Positions 52,895 to 62,313 are shown, counted from the first letter of the stretch. The stretch: 64,000 nt of DNA from Actinomyces sp. (GCF_030530635.1 NZ_JAUMUL010000009.1:5007-69006); one strand, 5' to 3'. Notes: a model not told the origin generated them from the letters alone. Numbers and translations: made by a program.

Positions 52895-53808
52895 CCAATT
52901 CACGCAACGCTGGGCCGCGCGTGCGAAAGAAGCTGCCTTTTCCGCGGGCCACTACCGTCACCATGTGGCTGCTGCTGGTACCGGCACTGCTGCTGGCAGT
53001 CATGTTCAAGTTCATCCCGCTGGCGGAGGGCATCTACTACAGCTTTCACAAGGTGACCCCATACCTCGGCAACACCTGGGTAGGTCTGGACAACTACGCC
53101 AAGGTGCTCACCTCTTCCGGATTCACCGCCGCCCTGGGCCACACCGTCATTCTCGCCTGCGTACAGACCGCAGGAAGCGTCATCGGCGGCCTGCTACTCG
53201 CACTCGTTCTGGAGGGCTCGGGTATCGGATTGTGGCTCACGCGAACCGTCGTGGTCCTGCCCGTAGTCACCGCCACGGCGGTTATCGGCGAGATCTGGCG
53301 CATCATCTACTTCCCGGATGCCGGCGGTTTTCTCAACACCATTCTGGGCTGGTTCCACCTCGGACCCTCCACTTTCCTGGACAGCCCGAGTACGGCGCTG
53401 ATGTCGGTGGCCGCGGTGGGCATCTGGTCGGGAGCCCCGTACAACATGGTGATCTTCCTTGCTGGTCTGGCGGGTATCGACAGGAACCTCTATGAGGCCG
53501 CGGCGGTCGACGGCGCCGGGCGGTGGCGGCGCCTGTGGAGCATCGTGATCCCCAGCCTGCGCAGTTCGATGATCATCGTCCTGACGCTCGCCGCGATTCG
53601 CGCACTGGGCATCTTCACCGAGGTTTACGTGCTGACGGGCGGTGGTCCCGCAAACTCGACCACCACCTGGATGACGCAGGTGTACACACAGGGATTCGAT
53701 CGCAGTGACGTGGGCGTTGCCAGTGCCGCTTCCATGCTGCTATTGGCAACGACCCTCACCCTCACGATCATCGTCCGCTGGTTGGCCGCGCGCAGGAGGG
53801 AATCATGA
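52891..53808 (+). CDS. Sugar ABC transporter permease (MalF type)
   Basis: A 305-residue inner-membrane permease with six membrane helices. The EAA loop reads NLYEAAAVDGAGRWRRLWSIVIP and contacts the ATPase. It has a GTGA overlap with the binding-protein gene and an ATGA overlap with the next permease gene. There is no ATPase gene in the operon, so it probably shares an MsiK/MalK-type ATPase coded elsewhere, as is common for such systems in actinobacteria. Confidence 0.92.
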   Translation: MTNSRNAGPRVRKKLPFPRATTVTMWLLLVPALLLAVMFKFIPLAEGIYYSFHKVTPYLGNTWVGLDNYAKVLTSSGFTAALGHTVILACVQTAGSVIGGLLLALVLEGSGIGLWLTRTVVVLPVVTATAVIGEIWRIIYFPDAGGFLNTILGWFHLGPSTFLDSPSTALMSVAAVGIWSGAPYNMVIFLAGLAGIDRNLYEAAAVDGAGRWRRLWSIVIPSLRSSMIIVLTLAAIRALGIFTEVYVLTGGGPANSTTTWMTQVYTQGFDRSDVGVASAASMLLLATTLTLTIIVRWLAARRRES

Positions 53809-54683
53809 ACGGCATGGGCAGGCTCGCCCCGAGCCGCTTCGACTCGGCACTCGGATGGACCGGGGCGGCGAGCTCCAGGCTGATCAGGCTGGTGATCGCC
53901 GCGGTGCTGTTGGCCGTCTTCGGCGTCCCGTTCCTCACGGTCATATCCAGTGCCTTCAGCCATACCTCCGACCCGACCCAGCTGGCTGTGCTGCCGACAG
54001 ACCCGACGCTGGACAACTTCCGTGCAGCAGGCGAGTGGAATCTATTCACTTATCTGCGCAACTCCTTGGTCATCGCCGGCGGTGGACTGCTGCTGCAGAT
54101 GACGGCGTCGGTACTCGCCGGATACGCCCTATCACGACGCAAGTTCCGTGGGCAGGCATTGGTGATGCTGCTGTTCCTCATGACCATGATGCTGCCGGAG
54201 GAGGTGATCGCGGTTCCGCTGTCCATAGTCTTGGGCGATCTGCCGTTGCTGGGGATCAATCTTAAGGGCACGGTCTTCGCAATCATCCTCCCTGTGGGCA
54301 TCTGGGGTTTCTCGATCATGGTGATGACCGAGTTCATGCGGGACATCCCCGAGGAGATCTGCGAGGCGGCCAGACTCGACGGCCTCGGTGAGATCGGCGT
54401 GCTGGGCAGGATCGTTCTGCCGATGTGCAAGCCCGCCCTGGGCGTCATCACCATCTTCGGTTTCATTATGATCTGGAACCAGTACCTGCTCCCGTTGATC
54501 GCCTCGAACGGCCCGGGCTCGTACACCATTACCGTTGCCATCGCACTGCTGCGGGACGATCCATCGGGGTCCACGGGTCTGCTCGCGGCGGGCTCCGTGC
54601 TGGCGCTGGTGCCGAGCCTGATCGTCTACCTACTGCTGCAAAGCTCTCTGGTACGGGGAATCACCGCGGGGGCCGGCAAGTGA
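53805..54683 (+). CDS. Sugar ABC transporter permease (MalG type)
   Basis: A 292-residue permease with six membrane helices and the EAA loop EICEAARLDGLGEIGVLGRIVLP. It is the last gene of the mannoside importer operon and starts within the MalF-type gene's stop (ATGA). The 131 bp that follow hold no clear terminator. Confidence 0.92.
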   Translation: MNGMGRLAPSRFDSALGWTGAASSRLIRLVIAAVLLAVFGVPFLTVISSAFSHTSDPTQLAVLPTDPTLDNFRAAGEWNLFTYLRNSLVIAGGGLLLQMTASVLAGYALSRRKFRGQALVMLLFLMTMMLPEEVIAVPLSIVLGDLPLLGINLKGTVFAIILPVGIWGFSIMVMTEFMRDIPEEICEAARLDGLGEIGVLGRIVLPMCKPALGVITIFGFIMIWNQYLLPLIASNGPGSYTITVAIALLRDDPSGSTGLLAAGSVLALVPSLIVYLLLQSSLVRGITAGAGK

Positions 54684-54802
54684 CTCACCCGGAACCTCCA
54701 CGCAGCGCACCGGGTTCACCGTGGTGCTCCTGACATCGCGACGCCGAGTCGGCAGCTGTCAATGACCATATTTCGCGGCCCGGGCGGCTGTCACTGAACC
54801 GA

Positions 54803-54808
54803 TAGGCT
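54803..54808 (+). promoter_or_regulatory. -10 box of the CLC gene (leaderless)
   Basis: TAGGCT, then 6 nt, then GTG 54815. Confidence 0.5.
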
Positions 54809-54814
54809 CGTCCG

Positions 54815-56134
54815 GTGGTCTCCGCTTCACCTTCCATCCCAGCCAGATCATCCCTGCGAAGATTCATGCGCCTGAGCGCCGCCGCGGTCCTGGCGGGGAT
54901 CGCCGCGGGGCTGATCGGCATGGTAATGGCCCTTCTACTGGAGGTTTTCGAGTGGCTCTTCTACGGCGTGGCCTCCGGGACGCTGCCGCAGCGGGTGCAG
55001 GCGGCCGCACCCTGGCGCCGGGTGCTCGCCCCGGCCGTGGGCGGGCTGCTGGCGGGCGGCCTGTGGTGGTGGGAGCGGCGCACCGGCGGTGTCACCGGAG
55101 TGGAGGCGGCGGTCAGGGATGTTTCTGGCTGCACCAGCCGCCGTATGGGTCTGCTGCGTCCCTTCGCCGATGGCGTGCTTCAGGTGCTTACGGTGGGCGC
55201 CGGCAACTCGGTGGGCCGTGAGGGCGCGCCCCGGCTCATGGCCGGAGCCGTCGCCGCCCGGATCTCCTACTGGTTCCACCTGGAGCCGCGCACAGCCCGC
55301 ACCCTGATCGCCGCTGCGGCCGGAGCGGGCCTGGCGGCCATGTACAACGCGCCCCTGGGCGGGGCCGCCTTCGCCGTCGAGATCACCATGCTCGCCGGCA
55401 TGCGACGCCGCGGCGTGTGGCTGGCCGTGCCCGTGAGCCTGGTCGCCACGGTCACCTCCTGGCTGCAATCGGGCGGAAAACCCACCTTCGCGGTGTACAT
55501 CGACGCACCTGACGTTGCCACGCTGGTGGTCGCACTGCCGGTGGCGGGCGCCGCCGCGCTATTGGGCGTAAGCGCCCGTACGCTGTGGAGACGGCTGGCA
55601 GACCACCGACTGCCGGACACATGGGCGCTGCCTCTCGGCATCGGTACTGCGGGCCTGCTCACTGGTACAGCATCCCTGTGGCTGCCGGTGCTGCCGGGCA
55701 ACGGCAGCGACGCCCTGGAGGCGGCGCTTCTGGCTCCGGTGAGCCTCGCCGCACTGGCGACGCTGGCCGGCGTCGTCGCGCTCAAGCCGCTGCTGACGGG
55801 CCTGACGCTGGGCGCCGGCGCCACCGGCGGGCTGCTGGCTCCGTCCTTCGCGCTGGGTGGCAGCGCGGGCGCGGCCATCGCGGTCGCCGCGAACCTGGCC
55901 GGCTGGCAGGCAAGTATCCCGGTCCTGGCACTCGTGGGCGGCGGCACCGTACTGTCGCTCACGCAACGAGCACCCGTGTTCGGCACGGTGTTCGTGTGGG
56001 AGCTCGCCCGCGGGCCGCTGTGGGTGCTGGCCCTGATGGCGGCGGTCTCCGTATGCTGCTGGTGGCTGACGTCGCCTCTGGGCCCGGGCAGGCGCATTCG
56101 CCCTCGACGCCGGGGAGGCCCAGCAAACTCCTGA
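54815..56134 (+). CDS. CLC family chloride channel/antiporter
   Basis: A 439-residue membrane protein of the CLC fold with about ten or more helices. The pore motif GNSVGREGAP keeps the gating Glu; GATGGLLAPSFALG near residue 340 is the third conserved stretch, and AGAGLAAMYNAPLGGAAFAVE the inverted-repeat segment. The first motif (GSGIP in most members) is replaced by GVTGVEA, so ion selectivity may differ. No C-terminal CBS domains are present. GTG 54815 is fixed by the TAGGCT box 6 nt upstream. The CPBP protease gene follows after 16 bp and may be co-transcribed. Confidence 0.88.
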   Translation: MVSASPSIPARSSLRRFMRLSAAAVLAGIAAGLIGMVMALLLEVFEWLFYGVASGTLPQRVQAAAPWRRVLAPAVGGLLAGGLWWWERRTGGVTGVEAAVRDVSGCTSRRMGLLRPFADGVLQVLTVGAGNSVGREGAPRLMAGAVAARISYWFHLEPRTARTLIAAAAGAGLAAMYNAPLGGAAFAVEITMLAGMRRRGVWLAVPVSLVATVTSWLQSGGKPTFAVYIDAPDVATLVVALPVAGAAALLGVSARTLWRRLADHRLPDTWALPLGIGTAGLLTGTASLWLPVLPGNGSDALEAALLAPVSLAALATLAGVVALKPLLTGLTLGAGATGGLLAPSFALGGSAGAAIAVAANLAGWQASIPVLALVGGGTVLSLTQRAPVFGTVFVWELARGPLWVLALMAAVSVCCWWLTSPLGPGRRIRPRRRGGPANS

Positions 56135-56150
56135 ACCGAGAGTCCTCACC

Positions 56151-56930
56151 ATGTCCACTCGCCCGCAAGCCACCATTCTCCTACTTACCCTGCTCATTGC
56201 CGCCCCCGTGACGGCCATCCTCTTGGCGCTGAGCGGAGGCCCGTGGCGGTTGCTGCTCCTGGCCTTCTACCTGTGTGCACTGTGCTACTGGCGTCTGGCG
56301 GAGCAGCGACCGTGGCGCGATCTCATGTACTCGGAAGAGAGATCGAGAACGTGGGCCCTGCTCGCGGTCGGCGCCGCCGCACCGGTCATTGGTGGGCTCC
56401 TCCTGCGCGCGCAGGAGGAGCCCGGCTATATGAAAGCCGTCACCGCTGCCACACCGGCCCAGCTATTGAGCGCCGTCGGCATGGCGGTGCTTGTCGGCTG
56501 CTGCCTGAATGCGATTCCCGAGGAGGTTGCCCTGCGCCGCGTCCTTCTGGACTCGCTACTCCGGCGCTGGGGCGCGCCATTTGCCGTATCCGCCACCGCC
56601 CTGGCCTTCGTGGCCTGGCACCTGCCCACCTGGCTGGATTCCGGGCTGACCGCATCGGCATACGCGGTCGAGGTTCCTGACAAGCTGGTCTTCGGTCTGG
56701 TAGCCGGCTGGTCGGTGGTACGACTGCGGTCCTTGCTCTTCGCCCTGGGTATGCACATGGGCTCGAATGTGGTCGGAGTGTTCCTCGACGCACTGGCTCC
56801 GCGGGAAGAGTCCTGGGCCGCGCCCGATGCGCCCACCGTGCTCATCACCTCCGCCCAGCTGGCCGCGGCCGCACTGCTCGTGTGGTGGCTGAGTCGGACG
56901 CCGATCCCCGCCCACGGGAACGCTCCGTAA
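56151..56930 (+). CDS. CPBP family intramembrane protease
   Basis: A 259-residue membrane protein with about seven helices and the CPBP/Abi motifs: EE-x3-R in IPEEVALRRVLL, F-x3-H in FVAWHLP, and the last His in LGMHMGSNVVG. These form the metal-free glutamate/His active site of CAAX-protease-like enzymes. In bacteria such proteins are linked to bacteriocin self-immunity or to processing of membrane peptides; nothing here shows which. It follows the CLC gene closely. The start ATG has only a weak GAGAG upstream. Confidence 0.85.
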   Translation: MSTRPQATILLLTLLIAAPVTAILLALSGGPWRLLLLAFYLCALCYWRLAEQRPWRDLMYSEERSRTWALLAVGAAAPVIGGLLLRAQEEPGYMKAVTAATPAQLLSAVGMAVLVGCCLNAIPEEVALRRVLLDSLLRRWGAPFAVSATALAFVAWHLPTWLDSGLTASAYAVEVPDKLVFGLVAGWSVVRLRSLLFALGMHMGSNVVGVFLDALAPREESWAAPDAPTVLITSAQLAAAALLVWWLSRTPIPAHGNAP

Positions 56931-56939
56931 GCGGGTTCA

Positions 56940-57061
56940 CTGTCCGGATTCGGGACAAACGCCGCCGGTGAGACCCGGACCGAATCCAGAAACCGCATGA
57001 TTCCAACGATCCCGAGACCGGAGATCGGCAAGACTGGATCGTTTGTCCCGGATTCGGACAG
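56940..57061. repeat. 122-bp element bounded by 21-nt imperfect inverted repeats
   Basis: The left arm (56940-56960) and right arm (57041-57061) are reverse complements at 19 of 21 positions; both carry a GGGACAAAC core. The element exactly fills the gap between two convergent genes (10 bp from one stop, 3 bp from the other). It could be a long-loop terminator or a small non-autonomous mobile element. No target-site duplication was identified. Confidence 0.65.
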
Positions 57062-57064
57062 TTC

Positions 57065-58906
57065 TCAGATCCGACGGCGCAGAATCACGGAGTCCCAGCC
57101 GTCCAGGTCGGGCACGCCCAGGGCCGCATCGACCGGCAGGGAGGCCATGAGGACCCGCTCGGCATCCTCCCACTCCCCCAGGTCCAGGCCCTCGGCCGCC
57201 AGTCGACCACGCAGGGCGGAACCGGGCCCGGTCTTCAGGCCGGCACGCGTGCACGAGGCGATCAGCAGGATCTGCTCGCGTTCGCCGTCGGCCCCCACGT
57301 GCTCGCGCAACAACGTCCACGAGTCGGCGGCGTCGGCATCCAGGAGCCGGAAGGTACCCAGGGCGACCGCGTCGTCATGGTGGCGCAGGGCGATCAGCGC
57401 CCGGTAGTGCTCGAAGACGCTTCCGGGCACATCCACCTGGGCGGAGGCATTGATCTCCGCATAGTTGGGGGCGACGTCGATCCACGGGGTACCGGTCGTA
57501 AAGCCGGCGCCCGCGCCGGCGTCCCACTGCACCGGGGTGCGGGCGTTGTCGCGCGAGTTGACGGCCAGGCCGGCCAGCAGGGCGGTAGGGTCATCACCGA
57601 CGCCAGTGCGCTCGTGGAAGTAGTTGATGGACTCCAGGTCCCGGTAGGAGTCGATGCCGTGGAAGACGGTGTTGGTCTGGCCGAACTCCTCCCCCTGGTA
57701 GACGTATGGCGTACCGCGGTGCAGGTGGAGGATGGAGGCGAGGGTCTTGGCACTGAGCTCCCGCCAGGCGGGGTCGTCGTCGCCGAAGCGGGACACGGCT
57801 CGCGGCTGGTCGTGGTTGTCCCAGTAGTTGGAGTTCCAGCCGCGCTCGCCGGTGACGCGACCATCGGCGTCGACGTCGGGGGCGAGGGCGGACTGCCAGC
57901 CGGCCAGGTTGTGCTTAAGGGCTACCAGGTCCAGCGGCTGCGGGTCGAACTTGCCTCCGGGACCGTCGGTCAGGCCCACGTGCTCGAACTGGAAGACCAT
58001 GTCCACCTCGGCGCGGGCAGGATCGGTGTAGCGGGAGGCCTCGGCAGTGGTAACACCGGGGGTCTCGCCTACAGTGATGATGTGGCGGGAGCGGGGTGCG
58101 AAGACCTCCTGGTTCATCTCGTGCAGGAACTCGTGCACGCGCGGCCCATTGGCGACCAGTGCCGCGCCGTCACCGTACAGGGCGCCGTCCGCACGCGGGC
58201 CGTCGGCGAGCGGGTAGGTCTTGGAGATCAGGTTGATGACATCCATGCGGAAGCCGTCCACCCCGCGGTCCAGCCAACGCCCCATCATGTCGTAGACGGC
58301 ACGGCGTACCTGTGGATTCTCCCAGTTCAGGTCGGGTTGCTTGGTGGAGAACAGGTGCAGGTAGAACTCCTCCGTGGCCTCGTCCCACTGCCAGGCGGGC
58401 CCGGAGAAGAATGACCCCCAGTTGGTGGGTTCGGTGCCAGGCGCCCCGGGCTCCAGGCCGGGGATCTCGCGGGCGGGCCGCCAGATGTACCAGTCCCGCT
58501 TGGGGTTGTCCCTGGAACTGCGCGACTGGGCGAACCAGGGGTGCTCGTCGGAGGTGTGGTTGACCACCAGGTCCATCACCAGGCGCATGCCTCGCTCATG
58601 CAGGCCGGCGATCAGGGCGTCAAGGTCCGCCAGCGAGCCGAACATCGGGTCGATGTCCTCGTAGTCGGAGATGTCATAGCCGTTGTCGTCCTGCGGGGAG
58701 CGGTAGACGGGGCTGAGCCAGACGACGTCTACACCGAGGGCGTCCAGGTGGTCCAGGCGCGAGGTTATGCCGGGGATGTCACCGTAGCCGTCGCCGTCGG
58801 TGTCCTGGAAGGAGCGCGGGTAGATCTGGTAGACGACGGCGCGCCGCCACCAGTCGGCCTCCTCGCCGACGTGATGGGCGCTGGCAACGAACGACGGCTG
58901 CGTCAT
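57065..58906 (-). CDS. GH13 alpha-glucosidase (oligo-1,6-glucosidase type)
   Basis: A 613-residue cytoplasmic GH13_31-like enzyme that splits glucose from the non-reducing end of alpha-glucosides such as isomaltose, maltose or sucrose-type sugars. Motifs: VVYQIYPRSFQD, DLVVNHTSDEHPWF, the nucleophile in DGFRMDVINLISK, the acid Glu in ITVGETPGV and YWDNHDQPRAVSRF. The Val after the nucleophile region (DVINLI) fits alpha-1,6 specificity, but this is weak evidence. ATG 58906 has GGGAGGT 7 nt upstream. The sugar ABC operon upstream on the same strand probably brings in its substrate. Confidence 0.92.
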   Translation of the reverse strand: MTQPSFVASAHHVGEEADWWRRAVVYQIYPRSFQDTDGDGYGDIPGITSRLDHLDALGVDVVWLSPVYRSPQDDNGYDISDYEDIDPMFGSLADLDALIAGLHERGMRLVMDLVVNHTSDEHPWFAQSRSSRDNPKRDWYIWRPAREIPGLEPGAPGTEPTNWGSFFSGPAWQWDEATEEFYLHLFSTKQPDLNWENPQVRRAVYDMMGRWLDRGVDGFRMDVINLISKTYPLADGPRADGALYGDGAALVANGPRVHEFLHEMNQEVFAPRSRHIITVGETPGVTTAEASRYTDPARAEVDMVFQFEHVGLTDGPGGKFDPQPLDLVALKHNLAGWQSALAPDVDADGRVTGERGWNSNYWDNHDQPRAVSRFGDDDPAWRELSAKTLASILHLHRGTPYVYQGEEFGQTNTVFHGIDSYRDLESINYFHERTGVGDDPTALLAGLAVNSRDNARTPVQWDAGAGAGFTTGTPWIDVAPNYAEINASAQVDVPGSVFEHYRALIALRHHDDAVALGTFRLLDADAADSWTLLREHVGADGEREQILLIASCTRAGLKTGPGSALRGRLAAEGLDLGEWEDAERVLMASLPVDAALGVPDLDGWDSVILRRRI

Positions 58907-59056
58907 GGCGAGAACCTCCCGGATTGGACAGTATCGAGGCCTGGGGGCGCGGGACGACGGTATGCGCCCAAGCACCGCCTAAACCGGCCCTATCCGTCAC
59001 TGGTGCCGGTCTGGCGGTGTCGAAATGAGCCTACGTCAAAGTGGTGGAGCGGTAAA

Positions 59057-59092
59057 CCTTCCGGTCGGGGCGAACTCGCCCCGACCGGAAGG
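59057..59092 (-). terminator. Strong terminator of the sugar ABC operon
   Basis: A perfect 16-bp stem (CCTTCCGGTCGGGGCG and its complement) with a 4-nt loop, 5 bp after the permease stop, followed by TTTACC on the minus strand. It separates the importer genes from the alpha-glucosidase gene. Confidence 0.88.
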
Positions 59093-59097
59093 GCGAC

Positions 59098-60018
59098 TCA
59101 CTTCTGGCTGCCGCGCATGACGCCGGAGATGACCCAGCGTTGAGCGAGGACGTAGACCAGGAACATCGGGGCGATCGCCATCAGGTAGGAGGCGAAGGAG
59201 ACCGGATAGTTCGTGTTGAACTGACCCTGGAAGACGTACTGGGCCAGTGGCAGCGTGGCCTTGGACTGATCGGTGAGGATGACCAGCGGGAGCAGGAAGT
59301 CATTCCACGCCCACAGGCAGGTCAGAATCCCGACCGTGGCATTCATGGGCGACAGCAGCGGGAAGATGATCCTCCAGAAGATCGTCCAGCGGCTGGCACC
59401 GTCCATGGCCGCTGCCTCCTCCAGCTCCTCCGGGATGGACTTGATGAAGGAGGTGTACATCAGGATGTTGAAGGCCAGGCCGTAGACCACGTACAGCAGG
59501 ATCAGGCCGGCCTCGTTGTCCAGGTGCAGCAGGGCGGTCTCCTTGACCACCGGCAGCATGATGATCGGGAAGGGCACGAACAGGGCCGCCACGAAGTAGT
59601 AGTACAGGCGACGGAACCAGGGGCGGTGCATGTTACGCCCCAGCGCATAGGCCACCATCGAGTTGGACAGCAGTGTGAAGACGGTGGCGCCGACGGTGAT
59701 GATAGACGACGTCAACACGCGCCTGGGGTAGGAGGTCATCTCCCAGGCGGTCGCGAAGTTGTCCAGACTCCAAGAACGGGGCAACGCCCAACCGGAGGTG
59801 GCCAGCTCCTCAGGTGTTTTGAATGCGGTGACCACGGTGAAGTACAGCGGCACCAGCACGGTCAGGCTGAACACGATGGCGAGCAGCGTGGTCCACCAGT
59901 TGGTGCGGCCGAAGACTCCCTTGGAGCCGCGTCGGACCCGGTACACCTCCGGGTCCGCCTGGCCCAAGCGACTCTCAGCGGAGCCGTTGTTGGCACGTTC
60001 GACGGTTGCGGCAGTCAT
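59098..60018 (-). CDS. Sugar ABC transporter permease (MalG type)
   Basis: A 306-residue permease with six membrane helices after a cytoplasmic tail of about 35 residues. The EAA loop is ELEEAAAMDGASRWTIFWRIIFP. It starts 6 bp after the partner permease gene ends and is the last gene of the operon before the 16-bp hairpin. With no ATPase in the operon it likely uses a shared one. The neighbouring alpha-glucosidase suggests alpha-glucosides as cargo. Confidence 0.93.
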   Translation of the reverse strand: MTAATVERANNGSAESRLGQADPEVYRVRRGSKGVFGRTNWWTTLLAIVFSLTVLVPLYFTVVTAFKTPEELATSGWALPRSWSLDNFATAWEMTSYPRRVLTSSIITVGATVFTLLSNSMVAYALGRNMHRPWFRRLYYYFVAALFVPFPIIMLPVVKETALLHLDNEAGLILLYVVYGLAFNILMYTSFIKSIPEELEEAAAMDGASRWTIFWRIIFPLLSPMNATVGILTCLWAWNDFLLPLVILTDQSKATLPLAQYVFQGQFNTNYPVSFASYLMAIAPMFLVYVLAQRWVISGVMRGSQK

Positions 60019-60024
60019 GGCGGA

Positions 60025-60960
60025 TCAGACCCTTTCCTGGCTCTGGGTGAAGCGGAGCTGGGCGAAGGACAGCGCCACCACGATGAGGAAGTAGATGACG
60101 CCATTCGCCGTCTGGTAGGCGTACTCGCCGCCCTGGAAGCCGTTCTTGAAGATCAGGTAGGAGATGGACTGGGTGGCGGTGCCCGGGCCGCCGGAGGTCA
60201 GGGCGACGATCTGGTCGAAGACCCCGAGGAATCCCTTGAAGGACAGCACCATGTTGATACCCAGGTAGGGGATGATCAGCGGCAGGGTCATGGACCACAG
60301 CCGCCGCACCGGGCCGGCGCCATCGATGGCAGATGCCTCGTAGATCTCCTCGGGCACGGTCTGCAGGCCGGCCAGGTAGATGATCGTGTTGTAGGCGACC
60401 GACTGCCATACGCCGACAACAACGATGGCCAGCCAGGCCAGGTCCTCGTTGGCAAGCAGGGAGGTGCTCAACCACTCCAAGCCGAGCGCCTGACCGATCT
60501 GCGGCAGGTTGTTGGTGAACAGGTAGCTGAAGATGTAGGAGACTACCAGCACCGGCAGGATGTAGGGCACGAAGAACACCCCCCGGAAGAAGGTGCGTGC
60601 CTTCATCTTCGAGTTCAGTATGAGCGCCAGTCCCAGGGCGATGATGTTGGTCAGGATGGAGGCGACGATTGCATACTTGAAGGTGAACAGGTACGAGCCC
60701 CAGATGATGTCGTCGGTGAACAGATTCTTGTAGTTCGTGAGTCCGACGAAGTGCCAGTCTCCATATCCCTTGAAGTTGGTGAAGGTGTAGAAGACACCTG
60801 TCAGCAGCGGGATTGTGAGCAGCACGGTGAAGACGAGTGCCGCCGGGACGAGCATCCAGATGAAGGCCGGATCAACCTTCTTGGCCTTGTTGTCCGGGAT
60901 TGTGCGGGGAGCGGCCTGCGGGTCAGCGACTGATACCGATGTTGCGGTTCGCGTAGTCAT
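60025..60960 (-). CDS. Sugar ABC transporter permease (MalF type)
   Basis: A 311-residue permease with six membrane helices; the EAA loop is EEIYEASAIDGAGPVRRLWSMTLP. ATG 60960 has GGAGG about 10 nt upstream; a longer in-frame start would overlap the binding-protein gene. It lies 20 bp after that gene and forms the channel with the MalG-type partner downstream. Confidence 0.93.
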   Translation of the reverse strand: MTTRTATSVSVADPQAAPRTIPDNKAKKVDPAFIWMLVPAALVFTVLLTIPLLTGVFYTFTNFKGYGDWHFVGLTNYKNLFTDDIIWGSYLFTFKYAIVASILTNIIALGLALILNSKMKARTFFRGVFFVPYILPVLVVSYIFSYLFTNNLPQIGQALGLEWLSTSLLANEDLAWLAIVVVGVWQSVAYNTIIYLAGLQTVPEEIYEASAIDGAGPVRRLWSMTLPLIIPYLGINMVLSFKGFLGVFDQIVALTSGGPGTATQSISYLIFKNGFQGGEYAYQTANGVIYFLIVVALSFAQLRFTQSQERV

Positions 60961-60980
60961 GGTATTCCGGTCCTCCTGCC

Positions 60981-62249
60981 TCAGGCCGTCTCGTTGATGC
61001 GGCGGACGACCTTGTTCCACTGTGCGTCCAGCGTGGATATGAGCTGGTTCAGGTCGCCGTTGAACAGGTACTGCTGCATATAGGCGTTCAGGGTGATCGC
61101 CGGCGGGAAGTTGTGGTCGGAGTAGGTGGCCACACGCTCGGCGTCGAAGTAGGACTGGAGCCCCTCCAGTGCGGGATCCTGGGCGGACAGCGTGGTCAGG
61201 GTCGGGTAAGCGACCTGCTCATCGCAGTAGGCGGTCATATTCGCCTCATCCATCAGGTACTGGAAGAAGCGCAGGTTTTCCTCCAGATGAGCGGGGCTCT
61301 CACCCATGGTCAGGGCCACGTCGACGCCGGAAACCACTTTGGTGTCCGCCGGATCGTCCGCGGGGGTGGCGAAGGTGCCCAGGTTGATGTCAGGGTTATA
61401 GGAGCGGATCGCGGGAATGGCGTAGGTGCCGTGCCAGTACATGGCGGCCTTGCCCTGGGCGAATCCCTGATTGCCGTCGTTGTAGCCCAGGGCGGCCTTG
61501 TCGGCGTTTCCGTACTGGACCGCCTGGTACATCTTCTCGAACACCGGGGTCAGTTCAGCGAAGGAGGTGCCGGAGTCGAGATCCCGACGTTGGTCGTACC
61601 AGGCGGCGACGCCATCGGTGAGGAAGGAGCCGGACAGCGAGGAGAAGGCGGGCGCTCCGGTCCAGTTGTCCTTTATGGCCCAGTAGAAGGGGTCGATTCC
61701 CTGGGCGGTGAGTTCGTCGCAGATCTCAATCAACTCGGCCCAGGTGGTCGGTGGCTCGAGGCCGGCGGAGTCGAAGACGTCCTTGTTGTAGATGATGCCC
61801 GAGCCGTTGTCGGCGAAGGCGACGCCGTTGGTCTGACCCTCCCCACCGGTGCCGAGCGTGTCGAGAATGGAGGCGATGGACGGGTTGACGCCGTCGAGCA
61901 GGTCGGTGCGGTTGAAGTCGTAGAAGATGCCGGTATCGGCCAGCGCCCCGTAGTTGTAGTCGCCGTTGATGGTGATCAGGTCCGGGGTGTCGCCCTTGAC
62001 TAGGCGGGCGCGCAGCGAGGTGATGTTGTCGGCCTGGAAGTTCTGGGTGACGACTATGTCCGGGTTGGCGGCATTGAAGTCCTCACAGATCTGGTCGAAC
62101 AGGGTGATGGCCTCGCTCTTGAACTGGAACAGCTCCAGGTGAACCTTGCCGTCTCCGGACGAGCAGCCGGCAAGGGTTCCGCCCGTGGCCGCGAGCGCCG
62201 CCGCCGTCGCCGTGCCGGCGAGGAAGGAGCGCCTGCTCAGTGCTCTCAT
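60981..62249 (-). CDS. Sugar ABC transporter substrate-binding lipoprotein
   Basis: A 422-residue binding protein. The N-terminus MRALSRRSFLAGTATAAALAATGGTLAGC holds a twin-arginine pair and the lipobox LAGC. The mature part has VHLELFQFKSE, PPTTWAELIEICDEL, and an aromatic cleft (GKAAMYWHGTYAIPAI). ATG 62249 with GGAGGT upstream is preferred to longer starts that would cross the operator. It heads the importer operon and faces the divergent ROK regulator gene across a perfect palindrome. Confidence 0.93.
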   Translation of the reverse strand: MRALSRRSFLAGTATAAALAATGGTLAGCSSGDGKVHLELFQFKSEAITLFDQICEDFNAANPDIVVTQNFQADNITSLRARLVKGDTPDLITINGDYNYGALADTGIFYDFNRTDLLDGVNPSIASILDTLGTGGEGQTNGVAFADNGSGIIYNKDVFDSAGLEPPTTWAELIEICDELTAQGIDPFYWAIKDNWTGAPAFSSLSGSFLTDGVAAWYDQRRDLDSGTSFAELTPVFEKMYQAVQYGNADKAALGYNDGNQGFAQGKAAMYWHGTYAIPAIRSYNPDINLGTFATPADDPADTKVVSGVDVALTMGESPAHLEENLRFFQYLMDEANMTAYCDEQVAYPTLTTLSAQDPALEGLQSYFDAERVATYSDHNFPPAITLNAYMQQYLFNGDLNQLISTLDAQWNKVVRRINETA

Positions 62250-62313
62250 GGGTACCTCCGTGCATCCTTGCTGAGGTTGGGGTGGAAGTGCCGCCGGTCG
62301 GCGGCAACACAGA

